A stretch of DNA of 23,108 bases, taken from Polymyxa betae. Lineage: Eukaryota; Endomyxa; Phytomyxea; Plasmodiophorida; Plasmodiophoridae. Positions 19,091 through 23,108 of this stretch are shown piece after piece. A program made the position numbers and the translations under genes. The DNA is taken from the NCBI GenBank assembly GCA_003693705.1, contig RBZT01000608.1, positions 1 through 23,108 on the forward strand, in the 5' to 3' direction. Every line of letters begins with the position of its first letter. Position 1 is the stretch's first letter. The notes under the pieces are model-generated. The model searched no databases. It worked only from the letters and a program-made list of their open reading frames with translations, and was not told where the DNA came from.

Positions 19091-19943
19091 ATGAGGGTCG
19101 TGTCCATACTGGCCCTGTCCGTAACGGTAGCAGCAGCAGCGCCTGGTCTTTGTAGGTTTCGTTCTACAGGCGGGTTAAAACCCTATGCAGAGTCATCATC
19201 TGTGGAGATGATGCAGACTGCAGATGTTGATCTCGAGTTGAACCTGCTGAAAATCCTTCAAGAATCTGCATTCGGTCTGAATACGAATGGGATGGAGATA
19301 GATAGGACCATTCATAATATCAATGATGTTGTTATGAGGATTTTGAACTCCCATTATGCAATTGAAGAGGTTCGGATAAATGATGGAACATTTTACAAAG
19401 AGGGCGGCGCCAACATTGAAAATAGCATTGAATCAGATTCTGAATCTTCCCGTCTTCATGAAGGTATAAAACTGATACAATCCGGCTTATGATCATGTTA
19501 AAGAGTGTTCAGAATGGAAGAAATTCAATGCGGAAGTTTCAAACTACGTCGAGCTTATTGAAGCTCATTGTGCACGTAATTTTCGAAAATTCAAAGATGC
19601 TGTTCGGAATCCGGATTTTGAAGTGACCAAACGTAAGCTCTATCTCCTAAACATTGATGAGCACAAGATCAGGCTGATTGGTGAACTTCACGAACATTTC
19701 AAGCAATATAACAGAAAGCACCACAGCAGGGCGTTAGAGTGTGTGAAGCTCTCGTTATCTGCTATGCTGCGATGTTATAAGAATCATTGTGACAAGAATG
19801 TGGCCATGTTCGCAGAGATTCACAAGACCTTGCCTTTAAAGAGCTTCCAAAGGCATTGCTGTAATGGAAGCACCGTTTGTCGCAAAAGGGCAGCAATGCA
19901 GAGATATCGAAAGACAGGGAGAACGTCATCTGCACCAAAATAA
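19091..19943 (+). CDS. secreted protein of the RC[FY]-x-[DN]-H family, two exons, intact
   Basis: Exons 19091-19463 and 19513-19943 give 267 residues. A 49-nt intron (GAAG|GTATAA...TTCAG|AA) restores frame. The decayed sister copy has a 50-nt intron at the same place that also restores its own frame, which strongly supports splicing. Residues 1-17 (MRVVSILALSVTVAAAA) form a textbook signal peptide, so the protein is probably exported. The mature part has an acidic, low-complexity N-terminal half (SIESDSESSRLHEE). Its C-terminal half, about residues 126-240, is helical and contains EAHCARNFRKF, KIRLIGELHEHFKQY and AMLRCYKNHCDKN. These align with the two repeats of the protein at 14417. The tail is basic (CRKRAAMQRYRKTGRTSS). 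ATG 19091 is chosen over the in-frame ATG 18983 because it begins the signal peptide. No known family was recognised; a secreted effector or surface protein is possible but unproven. Confidence 0.75.
19464..19512 (+). other. 49-nt intron
   Basis: It begins GTATAA and ends GTTCAG. The orthologous intron in copy A (17031-17080) is one base longer, yet both leave the downstream frame correct. The length difference therefore lies inside non-coding sequence. Confidence 0.7.
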
Positions 19944-19953
19944 ACTTCTGTTA

Positions 19954-19971
19954 CTAGGGTTTAGGGTTTGG
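19954..19971 (+). repeat. telomere-like tract, TTTAGGG orientation, right side of copy B
   Basis: CTAGGGTTTAGGGTTTGG, starting 11 bases after the stop codon. Confidence 0.75.
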
Positions 19972-20027
19972 ATCAACTCTACAGGGTTTCAAAGTTGTTG
20001 CGGTCGTGATGTTTCCTATATTCGTAG

Positions 20028-20141
20028 TTTAGTATAGCGGCAGACGGGATTGAAGGGCTGCGGCAGATTGAATGTGACGAGCACGATGGCGACGGAATAG
20101 CAACGAGCTCTGAGTCCGATGAGATCCCGAGTCCGAAATAA
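20028..20141 (+). other. acidic exon-like frame after copy B
   Basis: Open from just after TAG 20025-20027 (which could also be a 3' splice AG) to TAA 20139-20141. It encodes a negatively charged peptide, ADGIEGLRQIECDEHDGDGI then SSESDEIPSPK. Copy A retains a weak match to its first part (GGCAGCGGAAGATTCGGATGTGAC). It could be the last exon of another gene carried in the duplicated segment, or chance. Confidence 0.2.
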
Positions 20142-20588
20142 TCACCCGACGTGTGTCTCAGTCCCATTAGGGTTTTGACCCTGTCAAGATCCGAATTAGA
20201 CGAGTTCGAAGAATCATTTTTGAAGAGATTGACCTTTGTTTTCCGGCTCTGACACATTTAGGCGACTTTTCCGCGAGTTTCTGTCAAAAACGACCCGCTG
20301 AATTGATGGATCGAGAGCCTGAATTTGTCAATATGGAGAACGGAGATTGGAGTGATCTTTGAAACTTTATAATTTGGATGCGCTTTCAGCTTTGGCGGAC
20401 AAAACACTGATTTGTATCGGTCAAAGATTGTTAAATCCACGACAACAATTGAGAGTGTGTTTATATAGGAGATATTAATGATGTCCTGAGGCTCCGCAGC
20501 GATGACTTGCAGGAGGGCTGCTCCTATCTCATTCAGATCTTGTAACGAAATAGTCCGTAACCACTCCTGACTTGTGTATCGCTCAACA
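20142..20588 (-). repeat. 3' LTR of the Copia element (outer end unresolved)
   Basis: It starts TGTTGAG directly after the polypurine tract. A promoter-like CCTATATAAACACA lies about 115 bases inside. The other end (expected ..CA) is not identifiable by eye. Confidence 0.6.
20459..20469 (-). promoter_or_regulatory. TATA box within the LTR
   Basis: CCTATATAAAC on the minus strand, in the usual U3 position for a Copia LTR. Confidence 0.5.
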
Positions 20589-20611
20589 CGCCTCCCCAAG
20601 ATGGAGTGGTA

Positions 20612-21929
20612 CTACATTACGATCTTGATACCCATGTTTTCTCGACACCATTCGAACTTTTTACGATCAATTGGTTTCGTCAATGAGTCTGCGATCATCC
20701 GTTTCGTAGAGCAGTTTTTCAGTCAAATAGTTCCGTCGTCAATTTTGAATCTGGTATAGTGATATTTCACAGCTATATGCTTTGTTCGAACATCGGTTCT
20801 CCAGTTCTTTGCTACTGTTTGACTTCCTTGGTTATCACCATTAATCTCAATAGGTCCGATCGTTTTGTTTTGATAAATCTCCGATATGAGACGTTTTAGG
20901 GAAGTCGCTTCTTGTGACGCACGGCACTGAGAAATATAATCCGATTCTAAAGATGAAAGAGCGACATCATTCTTCTGTAGCCTGCTTGACCAGGACACTG
21001 TAGCGTCTGCCATTTTAAATAAGAAAGCACTCGTACTTCGATGATATCCAGGCTCGCCAGCAAAATCAGCGTCTTGCCAAGCTTCTATCATGGAACCTTG
21101 CTCTGGATTTCGTCAATACTCTAATCCATACGTTGCAGTTCCTTTGAGGTACTTTAATACTCGTTGGGCTGCATGCCAATGCTGTTTTCCTGGGTTACTG
21201 ACAAATCTACCGAGGACGCCAACGTGATACGCGATTTCAGGGCGGGTTTTTGTCAGCAATATACCGTAGAGCGCCAACCAGTTGAGCATACGGAACAGAT
21301 TTCATTTGAAGCTTGTCGTCCTCAGAAACTGGACACATTGCTTTGCTCAAGTGCATGCCTGGCTGATGTGGCGTATCCACCGCATTACAATTTTCCATTT
21401 TAAATCGTTTGAGAATCTCTTGGAAGAAGGTCTCTTGATCAAGCCGTATACTTCCGCTTGCTACATTACGCCTCACGAGAACTCCAAGAATTTGAGTTGG
21501 ATTTTCCCCTAAATCTTCAATACCAAACTCTTTGTCCAAACTATTAACAATTTGATTAGCTTCTTCTCGATCCTCTTCGTGATAGGCGAATGTCTGATCA
21601 TCCACATGTAACGATAAGAGAAGAATCCGACCTGACGTTGCTTGCTTATAATAGAGACAAGGATCTGCCTCTGAACGCGTGAAATGCAGAGAATTTACCA
21701 GAAATCGGTTCAGCTTCTTGTTAAAAATATGTCCTGCCTGTTTCAAGCCATAAAGGCCTTTCATTAAGTGACAAACATGATCAGCCAATGCAGATTCTTC
21801 GAAACCGGGCGGCTGCAACATATATACTTCAGCATCTATGTCACCCTTCAAAAATGCCCCAATAATATCAGCTTGTCGTATTCTATATCCTTGATTATTT
21901 TCAACAATCTCGTCAACGCGAAAAGTATA
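20612..21929 (-). pseudogene. pol: Copia pol fragment: reverse transcriptase and RNase H
   Basis: RT keeps QADIIGAFLKGD (first catalytic Asp), the GLYGLKQAG motif and HVDD at 21608-21597, a variant of the usual YVDD. It then has the FGIEDLGE and VPYAQLVGALRYIA segments. RNase H keeps AWQDADFAG, SSLESDYIS, the GDNQGS motif and RTKHIAVKYHYTRF, and ends FEWCRENMGIKIVM at TAG 20612-20614. Lesions: a one-base change in an A-run near 21246-21250 shifts frame. TGA codons interrupt at 21115-21113 and 20725-20723, with frame maintained on either side. Otherwise conservation is good, so insertion is fairly recent. The N-terminal RT region, integrase and gag are missing. Confidence 0.85.
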
Positions 21930-21937
21930 CGGCAAAA

Positions 21938-23108
21938 ATGATAGGTTCCACCACCTTTCCACCACGTTCCACCAGTTCCACCACCGCAATCCCGAGAGTG
22001 CGTGGGGATGCCACGCAGGAGGCTGCGCCCGCGTCTGTGTCTCGTAGGCGCGAAATTGACATGCCGTTCAAAATGGAATCAATGCGTCGCAAGCGAGGTC
22101 GCACTACCAGACTTGTGATTACCGAGGCCATGCAGGAGAAAGCCCAAGAAGTCGAAAAATTGCTGCAAATCATGCAATTGGTGCATGGAGGGCGGCGCTC
22201 GTTGACTGGCAGTCGCGTTTTGAAAGATCTGAGCAAAGCCCAATACTCGTGTCATTTCAAATCGCTTCAAGATTTTTTAATTATTATATGTGATTGGCAA
22301 TCGTTAATCATGCTATCCGAGGATGCACCAGAAGTATTCTGCCCTTTAATTAGTGCGGATTCCATTTGCTCATTCATCAAATGGAAAACAGAACCTGCAG
22401 GAGAGCCCATAACATCACGATCCGGTAACCGCCTTTTAAATTGTTTTACTAACTGTGAGATCCTAGCAAGCTGCTCCTGGAAAGCTCCTATTAATTTAAC
22501 CCAGTTCTGCTCCGCAATTGCATGCCTTCACCAGCAGCGCAATCAAACCGGAGCGTATGAAGAACCATGCAGTAACTGTTGGGATTCTTTCCGACGTGAT
22601 GAGAAGATAGGTTGCCTTCATCATCTTGGAAAGCCTCGTCTCTTCACGCAAGGTAATGTCTGCCTGTCTTTACAGGTTGTGGACTGTGTAAAACAGGGGC
22701 GAGCAGATCGTGAAGGGTACCGCGCTCAAGGAGACTCACATTTGTCTCCTGATGAACTGATGAGATTGCGAAAGCATTTATTGTCAGAAAATACATTAGA
22801 TGGGTGGCAAGAATATGTGCATATTCTATTTGACATTAAGCTCTTCCTACGAGACTGAGAAGCTGCCGAATTCGGGATCGGCGAGTGCCGATTCATACGA
22901 GAATTGACTACTTTTGACATTGAAGGCGTATGGTAGCTGTTCGTGTGAAAGGAAATTCGGACAGAGAGCTAGTCACATTATGCATTTGGAGAGATGACGA
23001 TATTCCTGAACTGTGCCTTCTACGTGTGTCGTTTGTCTTCTACGTGAACAAAGGCTTTACAATTGAGAGCACAATTGAATTCTGGTTTATTTGCAAGGAT
23101 TCCAGGCC
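21938..23108 (+). pseudogene. Crypton/Ndc10-like tyrosine recombinase, frameshifted and cut by window end
   Basis: The main frame runs 21938-22858 (306 codons), with a plausible start at ATG 22061 (MPFKMESMRRKRGRTTRL) or 21938. Features I associate with the fungal/oomycete Crypton-type recombinase family, in order: a basic N-terminus; YSCHFKSLQDFLIIICDWQS; ADSICSFIKWKTEP; a helical core, INLTQFCSAIACLHQQRNQT; QGRADREGYRAQGDSHLSPDELMRLRKHLL; and LFLRD, the likely region of the first catalytic Arg. TGA at 22856-22858 interrupts, but the same frame continues (EAAEFGIGE...TTFDIEGV) to TAG 22934-22936. A small indel then moves to another frame carrying VAVRVKGNSDRELVTLCIW and DDDIPELCLLR, typical of the next block. 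The His-Arg-Tyr part lies beyond the window. Family assignment is from memory of the pattern. A host Ndc10-domain gene is an alternative. Confidence 0.5.
21946..21983 (+). repeat. TTCCACCAC minisatellite at the Copia/recombinase junction
   Basis: Four imperfect 8-10 base units (GTTCCACCAC, CTTTCCACCAC, GTTCCACCA, GTTCCACCAC). They sit exactly between the last RT-like codon and the recombinase frame. Confidence 0.8.

Larger units (their letters stand above)
18804..20090 (+). repeat. duplicated segment, copy B
   Basis: Direct partner of 16346-17400 and the more complete copy. The intervening unique DNA holds the pogo-like element, so the spacing between copy starts is about 2.46 kb. Confidence 0.75.
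20142..21929 (-). mobile_element. Ty1/Copia LTR retrotransposon, 5'-truncated
   Basis: In minus-strand order it contains the C-terminal part of reverse transcriptase, RNase H, the polypurine tract (TTGGGGAGGCG, 20599-20589) and the start of the 3' LTR (TGTTGAG, from 20588). Gag, protease, integrase and the first part of RT are absent. The left limit (LTR end) cannot be fixed and lies somewhere in about 20090-20400. The right limit is where RT similarity stops, near 21929. No second LTR is in the window. Confidence 0.85.

Noticed and set aside
20258-20599. 113-codon minus-strand frame after the Copia pol
   Set aside because: It lies in the LTR, downstream of the polypurine tract, and spans the TATA box; open by chance.
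1-23108. TGA recoded as tryptophan
   Set aside because: TGG is used for tryptophan throughout and TGA ends the gene at 2045; nonsense mutation in decaying elements is simpler.
1-23108. CRISPR array or bacterial operon structure
   Set aside because: No regularly spaced repeats, no ribosome-binding-site pattern, and clear eukaryotic features.

Overview
The window is nuclear DNA of a microbial eukaryote. The evidence is spliced genes (frame-proven GT...AG introns), an RNA polymerase III tRNA gene, a Ty1/Copia retrotransposon remnant, a Crypton/Ndc10-like recombinase remnant, a pogo/Tigger-like DNA transposon remnant, and many short TTTAGGG/TTAGGG tracts. GC-rich coding islands sit in long AT-rich intergenic DNA. 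The species cannot be named from the sequence; a zoosporic fungus or a protist would fit.

Left third (1-7.9 kb): a candidate small membrane protein (1105-1390), a minus-strand two-exon gene with a coiled coil, a nuclear localisation signal and a basic tail (2045-3478), a tRNA-Ser(CGA) gene (4139-4219), a pair of dispersed repeats (4471 and 5951), an orphan GC-rich exon-like island (5601-5772) and a two-helix membrane protein (7460-7795).

Middle (7.9-14.4 kb): a sterol-glucosyltransferase-like UDP-glycosyltransferase (9439-11564, minus). It appears to be spliced to an upstream exon that encodes a signal peptide and a small cysteine-bearing domain. The surrounding DNA is mostly non-coding, with a decayed tRNA-like sequence and a few hairpins.

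Right third (14.4-23.1 kb): three loci of a protein family I do not recognise, marked by the signature RC[FY]-[KQ]-[DN]-H. One has two repeats of the domain (14417-15564), one is a pseudogene (16631-17277), and one is an intact secreted protein of 267 residues (19091-19943). The last two lie in a direct duplication whose left edge coincides with a telomere-like tract. A pogo-like element lies between them. At the right end, a 5'-truncated Copia element (minus) abuts a degraded Crypton-like tyrosine recombinase (plus) that runs off the window.

The most unusual global pattern is 13 telomere-like tracts of about two units each. CCCTAA-oriented tracts lie to the left and TTAGGG-oriented tracts to the right of several gene blocks, which is the polarity of a linear chromosome's two ends.
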